Assembly: GCA_023356605.1 (NCBI GenBank)
Contig: JAKQYE010000005.1
Location: forward strand, 7,422 to 59,729
DNA from: Trichodesmium sp. MAG_R02
GTDB lineage: Bacteria > Cyanobacteriota > Cyanobacteriia > Cyanobacteriales > Microcoleaceae
DNA length: 52,308 nt
Direction: 5' to 3'
This document shows, piece by piece, positions 28,734 through 39,742 of the stretch. The stretch's first letter is position 1; each line of letters begins with the position of its first letter. A model generated the notes under the pieces. The model worked only from the letters and a program-made list of their open reading frames with translations. It made no database searches and was not told the DNA's origin. Position numbers and translations under genes: made by a program.

Positions 28734-29890
28734 TCCAGACTGACAACGTAATTGAAACCACTATTCAGCCTGAGCTAGAATCTAGCGAGTTATTTCAGCC
28801 AACCCCTACCAGACAAGTAAAAGATGATTTAGACATTTTAATTGGAGATAGAGAAGAATATGTAGATGCTCAGTCTGATAAGGGCGATCTAAAGTCTGGT
28901 AAAGTTACCAAATCTCCTACTCGGACTACGGGCAAAAAAAAGCATTATACAGAAGACTCGATTCGCCTTTATCTACAAGAAATAGGAAGAATCAGACTAT
29001 TACGAGCTGATGAAGAAATTGAATTAGCTCGTAAGATTGCTGACCTACTAGAATTGGAGCGAATTCGAGAAGAGCTAATGTACCACTTAGAGCGAGAACC
29101 ACAAGTGAGTGAGTGGGCAAATGCAGTAGACATGGAATTGCCCAAGTTTAAGCGTCGCTTAATACTTGGACGCAGAGCTAAAGAAAAGATGGTACAGTCT
29201 AACCTGCGTTTAGTGGTTTCAATAGCCAAAAAGTACATGAACCGAGGTTTATCATTCCAGGATTTGATTCAAGAAGGTAGTTTGGGATTAATTCGAGCCG
29301 CAGAAAAATTCGACCACGAAAAGGGATATAAATTTAGTACTTATGCAACTTGGTGGATTCGTCAAGCTATTACCAGAGCGATCGCTGATCAGTCTCGTAC
29401 TATTCGTCTACCAGTTCATCTGTATGAAACTATATCCCGAATCAAGAAAACTACTAAGCTTCTTTCCCAAGAAATGGGTCGCAAACCCACAGAAGAGGAA
29501 ATAGCAACTAGCATGGAAATGACTATTGAAAAGTTGCGTTTTATTGCTAAGTCGGCTCAACTTCCCATATCTCTAGAAACTCCTATTGGAAAAGAAGAAG
29601 ACTCTCGACTTGGAGATTTTATCGAGTCGGATGGGGAAACTCCTGAAGACGAAGTATCCAAAAATTTATTGCGAGAAGACTTAGAAAGTGTTTTAAATAG
29701 TTTGAGTCCCCGGGAACGCGATGTATTACGCTTAAGGTATGGCTTGGATGATGGTCGAATGAAAACTTTAGAAGAAATTGGGCAAATATTTAATGTGACT
29801 CGTGAGCGGATTCGACAAATTGAAGCCAAAGCCCTTAGGAAGTTACGACATCCAAATCGGAACAGTATTCTCAAAGAATATATCCGCTAG
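28730..29890 (+). CDS. sigA: Principal RNA polymerase sigma factor SigA (RpoD)
   Basis: This is a 386-residue group 1 sigma-70 factor. A variable N-terminus is followed by region 1.2 ([16 protein letters not shown]), region 2 with [25 protein letters not shown] and [19 protein letters not shown], region 3, and region 4 with [16 protein letters not shown] and [21 protein letters not shown]. These recognise the -10 and -35 elements. Length and motifs fit the essential cyanobacterial housekeeping sigma factor rather than the shorter group 2 factors. A MITE-like hairpin lies 44 bp after the stop. Confidence 0.95.
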   Translation: MIQTDNVIETTIQPELESSELFQPTPTRQVKDDLDILIGDREEYVDAQSDKGDLKSGKVTKSPTRTTGKKKHYTEDSIRLYLQEIGRIRLLRADEEIELARKIADLLELERIREELMYHLEREPQVSEWANAVDMELPKFKRRLILGRRAKEKMVQSNLRLVVSIAKKYMNRGLSFQDLIQEGSLGLIRAAEKFDHEKGYKFSTYATWWIRQAITRAIADQSRTIRLPVHLYETISRIKKTTKLLSQEMGRKPTEEEIATSMEMTIEKLRFIAKSAQLPISLETPIGKEEDSRLGDFIESDGETPEDEVSKNLLREDLESVLNSLSPRERDVLRLRYGLDDGRMKTLEEIGQIFNVTRERIRQIEAKALRKLRHPNRNSILKEYIR

Positions 29891-29933
29891 AAATATTAGT
29901 TGTTTGTCTGTAAGCTAGCTTTTTTGAGCAGTT

Positions 29934-30034
29934 AGCGTTGCTGAATGATAGTGTGAGTTTATTTTCTCGTGAGCAGAAGTTCAAATAAATATATATATTT
30001 TATTTGCTAACTCATGCTAAGAATCAGCAACGCT
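29934..30034. repeat. MITE-like inverted repeat element, AGCGTTGCTGA ends
   Basis: AGCGTTGCTGA at 29934-29944 is exactly inverted at 30024-30034, and the intervening 79 bp contain further imperfect pairing. The whole 101 bp could fold as one hairpin and may terminate sigA transcripts. No second copy was noticed in the window. Confidence 0.65.
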
Positions 30035-30055
30035 TATAACTAGTCAATCATCATA

Positions 30056-30195
30056 TATAGAAATCCCACATAGGTTGTGACAATTCAAAACCTAGAAATA
30101 AACTCCGAGATTGTTGTCCATTGGCTATTGTCCCCAAACCTCCATCCCAAAAAGCAGTAAGATTTTGGACAACACGAAAATTGGATTGCCATATA
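30056..30195. repeat. TATAGCAATCC-family dispersed repeat, copy 3
   Basis: The element starts TATAGAAATCCCACATAGGTTGTGACAA and ends GGATTGCCATATA. The AAAAAGCAGTAAGATTTT block matches the other copies. It lies 22 bp after the AGCGTTGCTGA element. Confidence 0.7.
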
Positions 30196-30414
30196 ATCCG
30201 ATACTGACAATACTTACCTTTAAAGCTTGGATTCAATCCTTAAGAACCTATTACTCATTTTATATTCTCTGGCCTAATCACCATCAGCCTAACAGTTTCT
30301 TAGTTTAATCATTATTGGTATTGTAAAATTTTATTAATTTTATAGAAAAACATAAAAAAATAACGAAAAATATCTTAGGCCGGGATTAGTTAAATTCCCA
30401 TAAATAGGTTTATG

Positions 30415-30810
30415 AATGAAATTATCTTAGGAAATAACCCTAACTGGAAACAAGGTATAAATCTGGGAAAAAAACAATCAAAATTTTGTTCAAATTCCTT
30501 TTTTTAAGTTAATTGAACAACTAAAATACAAAGCAAAATTAGTAGGAATCAAAGTAATAATTAATCAAGAGAGTGATACTTCAATTGCTAGTTTTTTTTC
30601 GACTTGGACGATTTACCAGTTTATCAAAAAGGTGTCAAATATAGATTTAGTGGATATGATGTGAGAAGAAGACTTTATAAAGCTTCAAATGGTCTCAAAT
30701 ACAATGCTAATGTCAATGGAAGTTTAAACACATTACGCAAAGCACTCCCAAATGCTTTTAGCAATGGGATAAGTGGGTGTTGTAGTTCACCCCGCAATGG
30801 TGACCCTTAA
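30415..30810 (+). pseudogene. TnpB (IS200/IS605 family) relic, C-terminal half
   Basis: The frames give IILGNNPNWKQGINLGKK, NQNFVQIPFFKLIEQL, YKAKLVGIKVIINQESDTSIAS and, after a frameshift, DLPVYQKGVKYRFSGYDVRRRLYK, NANVNGSLNTLRKALPNAFS. This is the RuvC II to RuvC III half of a TnpB; NESxTSxAS and NADVNGSLNILRK are the usual forms. CxxC zinc-finger residues are absent. A 68-codon open frame at 30604-30810 is part of this relic, not a separate gene. Confidence 0.82.
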
Positions 30811-30982
30811 TTCAAACTAGGTCAAGGAACATTTTTCTATAGATTTAGTTACTATAAATAGTTCTGGCTTCTCCATAACAATACCCCGAAATTACTCCAT
30901 ATGCTGGGCATCTTAGAAAATCATCTAAATCAAGCTAGAAACAGATACTAAATGTCTTCTATTCTTATTTGCGATCTTAAAA

Positions 30983-33331
30983 TCACCTTACTACCTTCCA
31001 ACTACTAATTTGCCATTTTTGATTCCGACGAACTAGATTATAACGAACAAATAAGTTCTCATTATTAGAACTAGTCAATATGCCATTATCATAAAACTCT
31101 ACCTTTTCTCTAACTTGAGCATCTACTTGAGCTTGATTAGCATCTATATTATTCATCTTCACACTACTTATGTCCAGATAATGCTCATACTTCCGGTAAG
31201 ATTTTTCTCGTTTCAGAGTATTAGCAGTAGGCAGCCAACGAGAAAGTGCTGGCTCCACTAGAATATTTGATAATTGTTCAGTTTGATGATTAGGACCAAG
31301 AGCAGATGCTTTAATATCTAACCAACTTTGAATAACTCGTCGTGCTACTTCTTTTGTGATCGGTCCCGATACGGGGAGGATGGTCCGATCAGGTTCTGGA
31401 ATTTCTATTGGGGGCCTGTCCAATTGCACCATAGGTTGTCCACTCTCTAATCCTAAAGCATTTACTAACCAGTCAATAGTTTTAATTGTTAATAACCCAA
31501 TAAATCCTAATGCTAACAATCCCACAATTGCAATTAGTGTTAAACGACCAAACTTAACAGGTTCTCTTCTAGCTGAAGTTCTACGTGAACTACGATCTGG
31601 GATAGATTGGGGGCCCAGGGACGTACTTTCATTAAATTCAGGTGGACTACCTATACTCCTTTCCATAATTCTTCCTGAATAGTGACTAAAATTCGGAGTA
31701 GTTACTTGTTTTACCACACCTCCAGTAGATGATGATTTTTGTAATTTTTGAAGGGACTCATCAGAACTCGCTCCTAGTGGACTAGAACTTCTTTTACTTT
31801 TAGAAGCAACAGTAGCAGTAGTAATACCGACACTAGAAATACCTTTATGCTCTAAATCTGATACATTTGATTTTTCGAGTTCCTTCGGGCCGAATATTTG
31901 TTTTGTATTGTGATCGTGACGAGGTTGAACAACTACCCATTGATTAGCTGCCTCTACTTCTGCAGGTAAAGCTTCAAGATAAGCTTGAACGTGCTGGTCT
32001 GCAAAATAGTCTTTCAAAGAAGCAGACACCTCAGACAAATCACGGAAATGTGGAAACACCTCCTCTTTCAACCAATGTTCGGCATAAAGACATAGGCCAG
32101 GCAATAAATCTGGAGATTCTTGAGAATTTTCTTTAATAAAGGATAGAGGTTCGTTTTCATGGCTAAGTTCTAATGAACGACTAGCCTCTTCAGTTTGCCC
32201 TAAAAGTAAAGCACAGACAGATTTCTCTAAATTTACATCTTGACTTCGACCCAATTGCATTAACATCAACTTAGCCTGACGAATCAAGGCTGGTTGTTTT
32301 TCGCTAAACCCTTGAGCTAAAAAAGTATAAACTGCTAGATATGTACCAACTGCCGAAGGACGACGAGCTTCAGCCTCAAATAATTTCTTTTGCTCTGCTG
32401 TAGTTAAGTGTTGACGTAGCTGCTGAACAAACTTCAGAAAATCCTCTATGCCAAGTCCCGATAGATCTTCACCTTGGCCATCAATCCCTCCCCGTTCATT
32501 GAGCATATCCTGGAGAATTTCTAGTCCACGGCGACGGTCTAGAGCTATTTCCTCCGGTAATGCTATTAGCTCCATTACTCTATAAGGACGTAGCTTATAA
32601 AGGTCAGCTTGTATCTCTCCTCGTACTTGAACAAATAGGTTTTCTCGCAGCAACAACCCTAAGCCTGCTTCTAAGGCTGTAGCTGCACTTTCATATTGTC
32701 CTTGTTGCCATTCCTCTCTACCCAGTTCTAGATTAGCTAGAGCAACTGTAAGGACAACATCCGGCAAAACTAGTGCTGGGTCTCCCAAGCGTCCATCCTT
32801 AATGGTAGCACTATTATTGATAAGATAGGGATGACTGACTTTCAATACTAGCTCATATTCTCCTAGCTCTTGTAAGATCAGGATTGCTCCCACAAATTGT
32901 GGATATTCTATTTCTATGCTTGGACTCTTAGAGTCAAACTCAGAGGCAACTTGGGTCTGTTTGTTTTGAGAACTTATCCTTTTTCCTAACCGCCTAGAAG
33001 CAATTTTCGGAATAACAACTCCAGTTTCCTGAAGTTTTGTTTCTTCTTCCTCTGCCTTATCAAGACTTATCTCAGAACTTGGATTTAGTTCTTCTACTTC
33101 TGGCTCATAGGTTTTAGCTAAAAAGCTACCATCGTAGGTTTCGCGTTTTTCAGGGTCGCAAAGAACAGCATAAGCTTCATCTATAAGCTGTTTACGAGCA
33201 ACTATTGTTGCCTCAGAATACTCCCTTCTAGGAAACTGTTGAGTGCGGTCTCGATGTGCCTGACGTAACTGTTCGGCAGAAGCCTGAATTGGTAAACCTA
33301 AAATTCGATAATAATCTAGTGGAATCCGCAC
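30983..33331 (-). CDS. ftn2: Cell division protein Ftn2/ZipN (ARC6 homolog)
   Basis: This is a protein of about 782 residues. The N-terminal DnaJ-like domain has IPLDYYRILGLP, QLRQAHRDRTQQFPRREYS and LIDEAYAVLCDPEKRETYD. A long helical region follows, then one membrane helix near residue 640 (LIAIVGLLALGFIGLLTI) and a C-terminal IMS (DUF4101) domain with WLDIKASALGPNH and EHYLDISSV. Ftn2/ZipN anchors and organises the FtsZ ring in cyanobacteria, and its plastid homolog is ARC6. I chose GTG 33331 (Met-Arg-Ile-Pro-Leu-Asp-Tyr-Tyr) as in homologs; a TTG at 33352 would add seven residues. Confidence 0.92.
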   Translation of the reverse strand: MRIPLDYYRILGLPIQASAEQLRQAHRDRTQQFPRREYSEATIVARKQLIDEAYAVLCDPEKRETYDGSFLAKTYEPEVEELNPSSEISLDKAEEEETKLQETGVVIPKIASRRLGKRISSQNKQTQVASEFDSKSPSIEIEYPQFVGAILILQELGEYELVLKVSHPYLINNSATIKDGRLGDPALVLPDVVLTVALANLELGREEWQQGQYESAATALEAGLGLLLRENLFVQVRGEIQADLYKLRPYRVMELIALPEEIALDRRRGLEILQDMLNERGGIDGQGEDLSGLGIEDFLKFVQQLRQHLTTAEQKKLFEAEARRPSAVGTYLAVYTFLAQGFSEKQPALIRQAKLMLMQLGRSQDVNLEKSVCALLLGQTEEASRSLELSHENEPLSFIKENSQESPDLLPGLCLYAEHWLKEEVFPHFRDLSEVSASLKDYFADQHVQAYLEALPAEVEAANQWVVVQPRHDHNTKQIFGPKELEKSNVSDLEHKGISSVGITTATVASKSKRSSSPLGASSDESLQKLQKSSSTGGVVKQVTTPNFSHYSGRIMERSIGSPPEFNESTSLGPQSIPDRSSRRTSARREPVKFGRLTLIAIVGLLALGFIGLLTIKTIDWLVNALGLESGQPMVQLDRPPIEIPEPDRTILPVSGPITKEVARRVIQSWLDIKASALGPNHQTEQLSNILVEPALSRWLPTANTLKREKSYRKYEHYLDISSVKMNNIDANQAQVDAQVREKVEFYDNGILTSSNNENLFVRYNLVRRNQKWQISSWKVVR

Positions 33332-33562
33332 AGTGTTTTTCCTCAAAGGCAAGTTACTGTATTCTTAATAATATCGTTTCTTGCTTGGAAACAAGGTTTT
33401 TCTTTACTAGTCTACAACATTAGGTGTTAAAAGCTAGTAGAATTTATTTGCTTTAATATACCAATCCCATATAAGCTGCTAATTATAAAGCCATTAGGGA
33501 CTTTGGCTAAACATTAGACCAACAAAAATTCTTACTCATTGTACTAGCTTAGGACACATAAA

Positions 33563-34594
33563 ATGATTCAAGAACGTACCGCACCTATATTTGATACTAA
33601 TAGTATAAAAATAACTAAAGAAGAAGGATTAATACTATATGAAGATATGGTTTTAGGACGCTTGTTTGAAGATAAGTGTGCTGAAATGTATTACCGAGGT
33701 AAAATGTTTGGCTTTGTCCATCTTTATAATGGACAAGAAGCAGTTTCTTCCGGTGTGATTAAAGCCATGCGCCAAGATGAGGATTTTGTTTGTAGCACTT
33801 ACAGAGATCATGTTCATGCTCTAAGTGCTGGTGTGCCTGCACGAGAAGTAATGGCTGAATTATTTGGCAAAGCTACAGGTTGCTCTAAAGGTCGTGGTGG
33901 CTCAATGCATATGTTCTCAGCTACACATAATTTATTGGGAGGTTATGCTTTTGTGGCTGAAGGTATTCCTGTGGCGACTGGGGCAGCTTTTCAAAGTAAA
34001 TATCGTCGAGAAGCTATGGGAAATGAAACTGCTGACCAAGTAACGGCTTGTTTCTTTGGAGATGGAGCTTGTAATAATGGCCAGTTTTTTGAATGTCTAA
34101 ATATGGCTACATTATGGAAACTACCAATTATTTATGTAGTAGAAAATAACAAATGGGCAATTGGTATGGCTCACGAACGTGCTACTTCTGAACCGGAAAT
34201 TTACAAAAAAGCTCATGCCTTTGGTATGGTAGGTGTAGAAGTTGATGGTATGGACGTATTAGCTGTAAATTCTGCTGCTCAAGAGGCTGTTGCTCGGGCT
34301 CGTGCTGGGGAAGGACCAACTTTAATTGAAGCTTTGACTTATCGTTTCCGAGGACATTCCTTGGCAGACCCTGATGAATTGCGAGATCGAGAAGAAAAGG
34401 AATATTGGTTTTCTCGTGACCCTATTAAAAAATTTACAACTTACTTAACAGAAAATAATTTGGTAGATGTCGTAGAGTTAACAGCAATTGATCAAAAGAT
34501 TGAGAAGTTAATTACTGAGGCTCTTGATTTTGCTACAAATAGTCCCGAACCAGGCTCTGATGAACTCTATCGGTATGTTTTTGCAGAGGATTAG
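33563..34594 (+). CDS. pdhA: Pyruvate dehydrogenase E1 component, alpha subunit
   Basis: This 343-residue protein binds thiamine diphosphate and pairs with PdhB. The TPP motif runs from [10 protein letters not shown] to VVENN, and [12 protein letters not shown] and [15 protein letters not shown] (phosphorylation-loop region in E1 alpha) are typical. ATG 33563 gives the usual start. It is transcribed divergently from ftn2 across a gap of about 230 bp. Confidence 0.96.
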   Translation: MIQERTAPIFDTNSIKITKEEGLILYEDMVLGRLFEDKCAEMYYRGKMFGFVHLYNGQEAVSSGVIKAMRQDEDFVCSTYRDHVHALSAGVPAREVMAELFGKATGCSKGRGGSMHMFSATHNLLGGYAFVAEGIPVATGAAFQSKYRREAMGNETADQVTACFFGDGACNNGQFFECLNMATLWKLPIIYVVENNKWAIGMAHERATSEPEIYKKAHAFGMVGVEVDGMDVLAVNSAAQEAVARARAGEGPTLIEALTYRFRGHSLADPDELRDREEKEYWFSRDPIKKFTTYLTENNLVDVVELTAIDQKIEKLITEALDFATNSPEPGSDELYRYVFAED

Positions 34595-35039
34595 TTAGTC
34601 AGATTGTTGATTTAATTGTAATTGAGCTTTCTTTCAAAATTAAGTAATTGGGTTTCTTATTAAAATAGAGCTAAAAAGACTTTCTTGACTAAATCCTTGA
34701 GAAGCTTAAAACCATAATTTTCAATTTGACACGAGATGAATCTATGGTGATCAATTAATGTAACTTCAATGGGACATTAATTGACAAATACTGGTTTTGA
34801 CCTTGATGGTAAAAATTAATGTTAATCATAACAACAATAAGGTTAATTTTTTCTGATGGTGGGAAGGGCTTATCAATACGAGCTAATACCAAGTACAATA
34901 AGTATCTTCTACAAATGACTAGGCTATTTATTAAGGAATCAAAATTCAGAATAAATGGCTTCAATACCATCTTTTAGGCAATCCTAGATGACAATCTCTA
35001 AAGGATAAATAAGTCACTAAGACTTTAACAAAAAAGCCA
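34595..35039. other. Intergenic stretch after pdhA
   Basis: No gene, repeat or RNA recognised. A short ATTGATCACC/AATTAATG-rich region gives weak inverted repeats only. Confidence 0.35.
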
Positions 35040-35255
35040 AGAGCCCATTACAGTAGTTCGATACAATAAAGTTAGAGATTACTTAAATCAATCTGCTAGA
35101 TATTTAATCAACTGGTGTAGCGAAAATAATATATCTATTATTGTTGTACGTGTTAAAAAGGGGATGAAATATAAAATAAACTTAGGCTCCCAAATTAACC
35201 AGAATTTTGTACAAATAGCGCACAATGTTTCTAGATTGAAACTAAAAGCTATATG
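35040..35255 (+). pseudogene. TnpB relic, central part, cut by a repeat
   Basis: Translation gives VRDYLNQSARYLINWCSENNI, VVRVKKGMKYKINLGSQI and NQNFVQ, parallel to the relic at 30415 (GWKQGINLGKK, NQNFVQIPFF). Homology stops at 35255, where repeat copy 4 begins, so the repeat appears to have inserted into or replaced the rest. Confidence 0.75.
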
Positions 35256-35258
35256 TGA

Positions 35259-35396
35259 TATAGCAATCCGCGCATAGGTTGCGACAAATCAAAAAGTAGA
35301 TAAAAAAGTTGAAACTCTTAACTGTTGACTGTTGCCTGTTGTTTGTTGCCTAAAAAACAGTAAGATTTTTGCCACGAATAAAATAGGATTGCTATA
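35259..35396. repeat. TATAGCAATCC-family dispersed repeat, copy 4
   Basis: Perfect ends: TATAGCAATCC at the left and GGATTGCTATA at the right. It shares CATAGGTTGCGACAAAT, AAAAAGTAGATAAAAAAGTT and TTTTTGCCACGAATAAAAT with copy 6. This is one of the best preserved copies. Confidence 0.85.
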
Positions 35397-35736
35397 GATA
35401 CGAACTAAATTACAATACTAAAATATCCTTAAACAATCCTATCTAAAGAGTGAAATAAATGGGCAGCTATAAGGCAGGAGGCAGAAACAACACAAATTGG
35501 AGTTATTTTTTAAGAAGTCTAGTCATTTTACAAATGATCTAGGATTGCTATAGGTTGTAATTTTTATCTAGGGAGGTTTGGTCTCTAAACTGAGCGCGAA
35601 AATCGGATTTGAAGACCAAACTCCTACAGTTTTTTTCTCACATCTCATTTCCTATTACTATACAGTTAAAACGATATTTATTAAATTTCTATGGATAGGG
35701 ATGAAATGAAAATAAGCAATGTTGTGGGGCGAGACC

Positions 35737-35843
35737 ATAGCATATTTCGGGCATATAAGGTACAAGGTAAATAGTAAAAATTATGTAGTGCGAGCATCTT
35801 CCTCCCGTAGACGTACCTCATAACAAGGTCAAGCGCTGTAAAT
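35737..35843. repeat. Dispersed repeat shared with 4955-5058
   Basis: ATTTCGGGCAT, GGTACAAGGTAAATAGT, GAGCATCTTCCTCCCG and CAAGGTCAAGCGCTGTA follow the same order as at 4955-5058. A small reverse-strand ORF over this block is not supported as a gene. Confidence 0.55.
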
Positions 35844-35974
35844 ACTAATTCAGTAAGTCTTTTGGTTAGGACAATAAATTTTGATTGTAAGGTAACAAAC
35901 AATAGGGAACAGGTAGCAGAGAAATGTCAAACACCTATTGGCTAAGGTTAGCAGACCTTTGGACGGCAAGCCCT

Positions 35975-36002
35975 ACATATAGCGCTTTTGCATAAGTCCT
36001 GA
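35975..36002. repeat. Half of a CAGGACTTACG-type MITE
   Basis: TATAGCGCTTTTGCATAAGTCCTG matches the right end of the element at 52097-52187. I could not find the left end, so it is a truncated or heavily diverged copy. The remainder of 35397-36340 holds nothing recognised. Confidence 0.55.
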
Positions 36003-36347
36003 CATAGGTAACTTAATATTGTAATTCTATGTATGGGTATGGTGAAAATTAACTCCCCGAAAGTTAAGTAGATAAAGGAAAAAGCTAAAGAGTAAATTTC
36101 AATGACTCTGAAACACTGAGCATCAGGGTAGAGTTGCTAATTCTTGAGTCATCGGAAATTCTTTCCCAGGGGTGTTAAATTTAGTTTATCGCCATAATAA
36201 AAACCAAATATAAATCTCCATAGACATTCAGGAGTCGACAGTAAAGGATTTCTAAGTCAAACAATATTACTTTTGATAAAATATGAAGAATCAGGAGAAG
36301 TAAAAAAAGTAAGTCTACTCCACAAATTGGATAATTTATTTTTTACA

Positions 36348-36395
36348 AAAAAACGGGTTTAGACCCTTCCAGGGTGGCTTTATTCCGTTTTTAAG
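36348..36395 (+). mobile_element. Possible IS200/IS605 left-end hairpin
   Basis: GGTTTAGACCCTTCCAGGGT and the following GGCTTTATTCCG form a GC-rich hairpin (ACCCT/AGGGT) 75 bp before a TnpB N-terminal relic. A related block occurs at 50250-50282. Subterminal hairpins are characteristic of this IS family. Confidence 0.5.
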
Positions 36396-36469
36396 TGGCA
36401 GATAATACACTTAATCTACTACAATATTATTAATATTATTATTATTATAAAAAAAGGAGGTGATGTTAG

Positions 36470-36750
36470 TTGTATGGAAGTCAACAGGAGTTAATCAAAA
36501 ATCCCATACTTTTTCGCTTTTTGGAGTATTTTTATAATACAGCAAATAAACTTATTAATTTTGGGATTTGTTGGGAGAATAAATGGCACTTTAAATCAGG
36601 GTACATCACAGGTAAATATGATTTAGAAAAACAATTAAAGCCAAATTTTAATTATAATTTTCTACATTTTCAACCAGCACAAAAAAACTCTCAGAGCAAT
36701 GACAGATTTTTTTCACTCCTATAAAAGGCTTGCTCAAAACTATCTATAGC
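36470..36750 (+). pseudogene. TnpB relic, N-terminal part
   Basis: An 84-codon open frame starts MYGSQQELIKNP and continues NTANKLINFGICWENKWHFKSG and KYDLEKQLKPNFNYNFLHFQ, the N-terminal pattern of IS605-type TnpB. Phe-Phe-His-Ser-Tyr-Lys-Arg continues after a frameshift. The copy is then cut by repeat copy 5 at 36744. It is preceded by a well-formed AAAGGAGGTGATG ribosome-binding sequence. Confidence 0.75.
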
Positions 36751-36884
36751 ACTCCTATGAGGGTTCGTGGCGAAAATCTTACTGTTTTTTAGGATACAAG
36801 AAACAGGGAATAGAGAATAGGTAAGAGTTTCAAAAGTTTTATTTACTTTTTGATTTTTCGCAACCTATTTAGGGCTTGCTATAG
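36744..36884. repeat. TATAGCAATCC-family dispersed repeat, copy 5
   Basis: It starts CTATAGCACTCCTATGAGGG and ends AGGGCTTGCTATAG. The interior, GGTAAGAGTTTCAAAAG and TTTTATTTACTTTTTGATTT, is almost identical to copy 1 at 4537. It interrupts the TnpB relic. Confidence 0.8.
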
Positions 36885-37224
36885 CAGGAGAGTCTTCAAA
36901 AAAAACTCTGAGTATTGAAAGAAAATAAAGCTAGAGTACCGACAAAAAAATCAAAGCTACCCTTAAAGTTGATAGTATTTTGTTGAATTTTCCCAACAAT
37001 CTTGACCTTACCAACAAACAAGTAATAACAATTAAAGAGAACTATCCTCGAGGATTTTGGTCAAAAAAGTTGGTTAAAAACACTGAAAAACACAATCGCC
37101 TAAGTCAATAGGCACTCTATAAAAGTAGCAAAATTAGTGATTAGCCATTGCCTTAAATATATGTCTTAAATGTATAATTAGCAGGATTATTGTTAGATAG
37201 AATAAGGAGCAAAAAGATAGTATT

Positions 37225-37529
37225 AACGTTAGTATTAGTGGGAAAAAATAACCAATAGTTTGTGCAAATCGACCCTGCTAAACTCAAAGAACTCATCAAC
37301 CAGTTGTTAAAACTCAATAAAATAGGTTGTGTTGAAAAAACAAGAGTCAAATCTTTTACAGATGAGGTTTTTAGATGATGATATACTCGCCAAAATTGGT
37401 AAAAGACACCATAGCTGGAAACCATTAGCAAAGGAAATTGAACCGGATTTATATCAAAGTAAAAACGGTTTATTAGTTAATACCAATTCTGATGGTACAG
37501 CTAATATTCTGAAATATCAACAACTTTGA
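37225..37529 (+). pseudogene. TnpB relic, C-terminal end
   Basis: The frames give IDPAKLKELINQLLKLNKIG, then QESN and FLDDDILAKIGKRHHSWKP, YQSKNGLLVNTNSDGTANIL. The familiar TnpB tail reads FLDDD, GLYxSKNGxLVNADCNGAANIL. The key Asp-Cys-Asn-Gly-Ala is altered to Ser-Asp-Gly-Thr, and frameshifts are present. It may belong to the same element as the N-terminal part at 36470, split by repeat copy 5. Confidence 0.78.
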
Positions 37530-37749
37530 GATTTTCTCTTAAAGAAGTTAGTAAAAATAGTTTGATAATGCCATATAGAGTCTAATTTTGGATTGCTTCA
37601 GCAACCCCTTATTTCAAAGCTGGGAAAATCAATATGCTTTAAGTAATAGACTCAATAGATATTGTAGGAGAATTTAAAGAAAACTTCTCCATCGGGAGGC
37701 GAAAGTTCGATTATTGATTCAGTAGAGACTAAACAATTACAAATTAATA

Positions 37750-39003
37750 ATGATGAAAAATACAACAGGCAAAGTATTTTGGAAACAACCTTTAACTTAT
37801 TTATTACTAATAGTAGGAGCAGTGGGAGGATTGTTAGGTGAGCGATTGATATTCCAGACAAGTAGTTCTTCGGAAAACTCAAGCCAGCTTGCTCAATTAT
37901 CCCTTACTCAATCTCTTGGCAAAACTGATAAGACTTCTAACTCAGAAAAATCTACTTGGCTACCAGTTAGAGGGGCTATTTCCCAGGGCAACTTTATTGT
38001 TGATGCAGTCCAAAAAGTCGGCCCGGCAGTGGTCAGGATTAATGCTTCTCGAACCGTCAGCCAAAGACCTAATATGTTTGGTAGAGGAATGCCAGAAGAT
38101 TTCTATGGTTTTGAATCACCAGGATTGCGTAATGGTCCAGTTCAAAAAGGAACTGGTTCTGGTTTTATCATTAGTTCTGATGGTAATATTCTCACAAATG
38201 CTCATGTTGTTGAGGGTTCAACTGTTGTAGAAGTTGTTCTTAAAGATGGTCGGCGTCTTTCAGGTACAGTTTTGGGTACAGATTCTGTAACTGATGTAGC
38301 AGTAGTTAAAATTGATGCTGATAATCTTCCAACGGTTAATATCGGAGATTCGAATAATCTGCAACCTGGAGAATGGGCGATCGCTATTGGCAACCCTCTA
38401 GGTCTAGATAATTCTGTGACAGTGGGCATCATTAGTGCTACAGGTCGCTCGAGTAATGATGTGGGTGTTCCAGATAAGCGGGTAGGGTTTATTCAAACGG
38501 ATGCTGCGATTAATCCTGGTAATTCCGGTGGCCCTCTATTGAATCAAAATGGTGAGGTAATTGGCATTAATACGGCTATTATTGATGGTGCTCAAGGTTT
38601 AGGATTTGCAATTCCTATTAATAATGCCCAACAAATTGCTCAACAATTAATATCGGTGGGTAAGGCAGAACATGCTTATTTAGGTATTTCCATGCAGACT
38701 TTGACACCGCAACTTAGGCAAGAACTTAACCGAAACTTAAATAGAAATATTCAGTTGTTTAGTGACCGAGGAGTATTAATAATGCAAGTTGTTCCAGGTT
38801 CTCCTGCTGATAAAAGTGGTTTAAAACCTGGAGATATAATTCAAAAAATTGATAATCAAACTATTACTTCATCTGAAAATGTACAACAAATTGTTCAGAA
38901 CAAAACAGTAGGTAGTTTGTTGGGGTTAGAAATTAATCGGAATGGTCAAAACTTGAATTTTCAGTTGCGAACTGGAAATTTACCATATCGGTTAAGAGGA
39001 TAG
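37750..39003 (+). CDS. HtrA/Deg-family serine protease with PDZ domain
   Basis: This is a 417-residue protein with an N-terminal membrane anchor or signal peptide ([17 protein letters not shown], about 14-30). The trypsin-like domain has His152 ([10 protein letters not shown]), Asp182 ([10 protein letters not shown]) and Ser259 ([11 protein letters not shown]), and one PDZ domain lies at about 300-405 ([23 protein letters not shown]). It degrades or refolds damaged proteins in the periplasm or thylakoid lumen. It is one of the cyanobacterial HhoA/HhoB/HtrA group; I cannot tell which from sequence alone. Two adjacent ATGs at 37750 are equally possible starts. Confidence 0.93.
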   Translation: MMKNTTGKVFWKQPLTYLLLIVGAVGGLLGERLIFQTSSSSENSSQLAQLSLTQSLGKTDKTSNSEKSTWLPVRGAISQGNFIVDAVQKVGPAVVRINASRTVSQRPNMFGRGMPEDFYGFESPGLRNGPVQKGTGSGFIISSDGNILTNAHVVEGSTVVEVVLKDGRRLSGTVLGTDSVTDVAVVKIDADNLPTVNIGDSNNLQPGEWAIAIGNPLGLDNSVTVGIISATGRSSNDVGVPDKRVGFIQTDAAINPGNSGGPLLNQNGEVIGINTAIIDGAQGLGFAIPINNAQQIAQQLISVGKAEHAYLGISMQTLTPQLRQELNRNLNRNIQLFSDRGVLIMQVVPGSPADKSGLKPGDIIQKIDNQTITSSENVQQIVQNKTVGSLLGLEINRNGQNLNFQLRTGNLPYRLRG

Positions 39004-39588
39004 TTTGGAGATTATTTAAGCTTCTTTACAGTAGTAGTAGTATATCTTAATAGACATCTCTAGACACTAAGTTTTAGTTTAGTAATTGTAAAGGCTTGAG
39101 AGTAATTATTTGGGAAACTGGGTTTGGGGAGGGGAACATTTTATACCAATTCCTAAAAGTAAATAGGTTGACTGAGGCAAAGCTTAAGTTATTAAGTAAT
39201 TAATACAAAGGGAATAACTTTTTTGCACAATCTACCCTCTCGAATTGTGTTGAGTAGATAGGTGTTAAAATTTGTCCCTATGTAACAAAATGTCAATTCA
39301 CATCAAACCAACTGTAAGTGGTAGTTTGGACTCGATTTACCAAACTAAATATAGTGAGGGCTCTCTTTTGGGTACCTACTTAATTACTTTTATGTTTACT
39401 TTTCCCTTGCTCCCTTACTCCCCTATTCTCCCTCCAACGCAGGGGTTTCACTAGGAGTAGAAAAAAAATACTTAAGTTGAGTAAGACTTTAATTATTAAG
39501 TAATTAACACTTGTGGAATAGCTTTTTTTAATGATTAGCATGTCAATATGTGTTAGCTTTATAAATACTCATCTCTCTCCCCTACTGT
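39004..39588. other. Intergenic stretch with a loose 60 bp direct repeat
   Basis: TTAAGT, TATTAAGTAATTAA and GGAATAACTTTTTT at about 39180-39222 recur as TTAAGT, TATTAAGTAATTAA and GGAATAGCTTTTTT at about 39470-39530. The stretch GGTGTTAAAATTTGT with CTATGTAACAAAATGT (39262-39295) resembles 17763-17800. No gene recognised. Confidence 0.45.
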
Positions 39589-39742
39589 GAGCTTTCAGCT
39601 CGAGGGCAATTCCATTGGCCATGGTTCAATATATATCCATGAAAGTAATAGATTACTTAGTATTGCTTATCATCTTTCCGGTGTGAGACTTTTAATTCTT
39701 CTTGGAGGATAACTCCTCCTTTTAGCTGATAGCTGAATGATA
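39589..39742. repeat. MITE, second copy of the element at 14116-14288
   Basis: GGCAATTCCATTGG, TTGCTTATCATCTTT, AGACTTTTAATT and TTTAGCTGATAGCTGAATG follow the same order as at 14116-14288. The left end GAGCTTTCAGCT is a diverged partner of the right end. It lies about 125 bp upstream of def. Confidence 0.75.

Noticed and set aside
30604-30810. Separate 68-residue gene
   Set aside because: Its translation continues the TnpB relic begun at 30415 after a frameshift.
35681-35902. Reverse 73-residue ORF
   Set aside because: It lies over a dispersed repeat also found at 4955-5058, where the frame is not open.
36470-36724. Separate 84-residue gene with a good ribosome site
   Set aside because: It is the N-terminal part of a TnpB and stops where repeat copy 5 has inserted.
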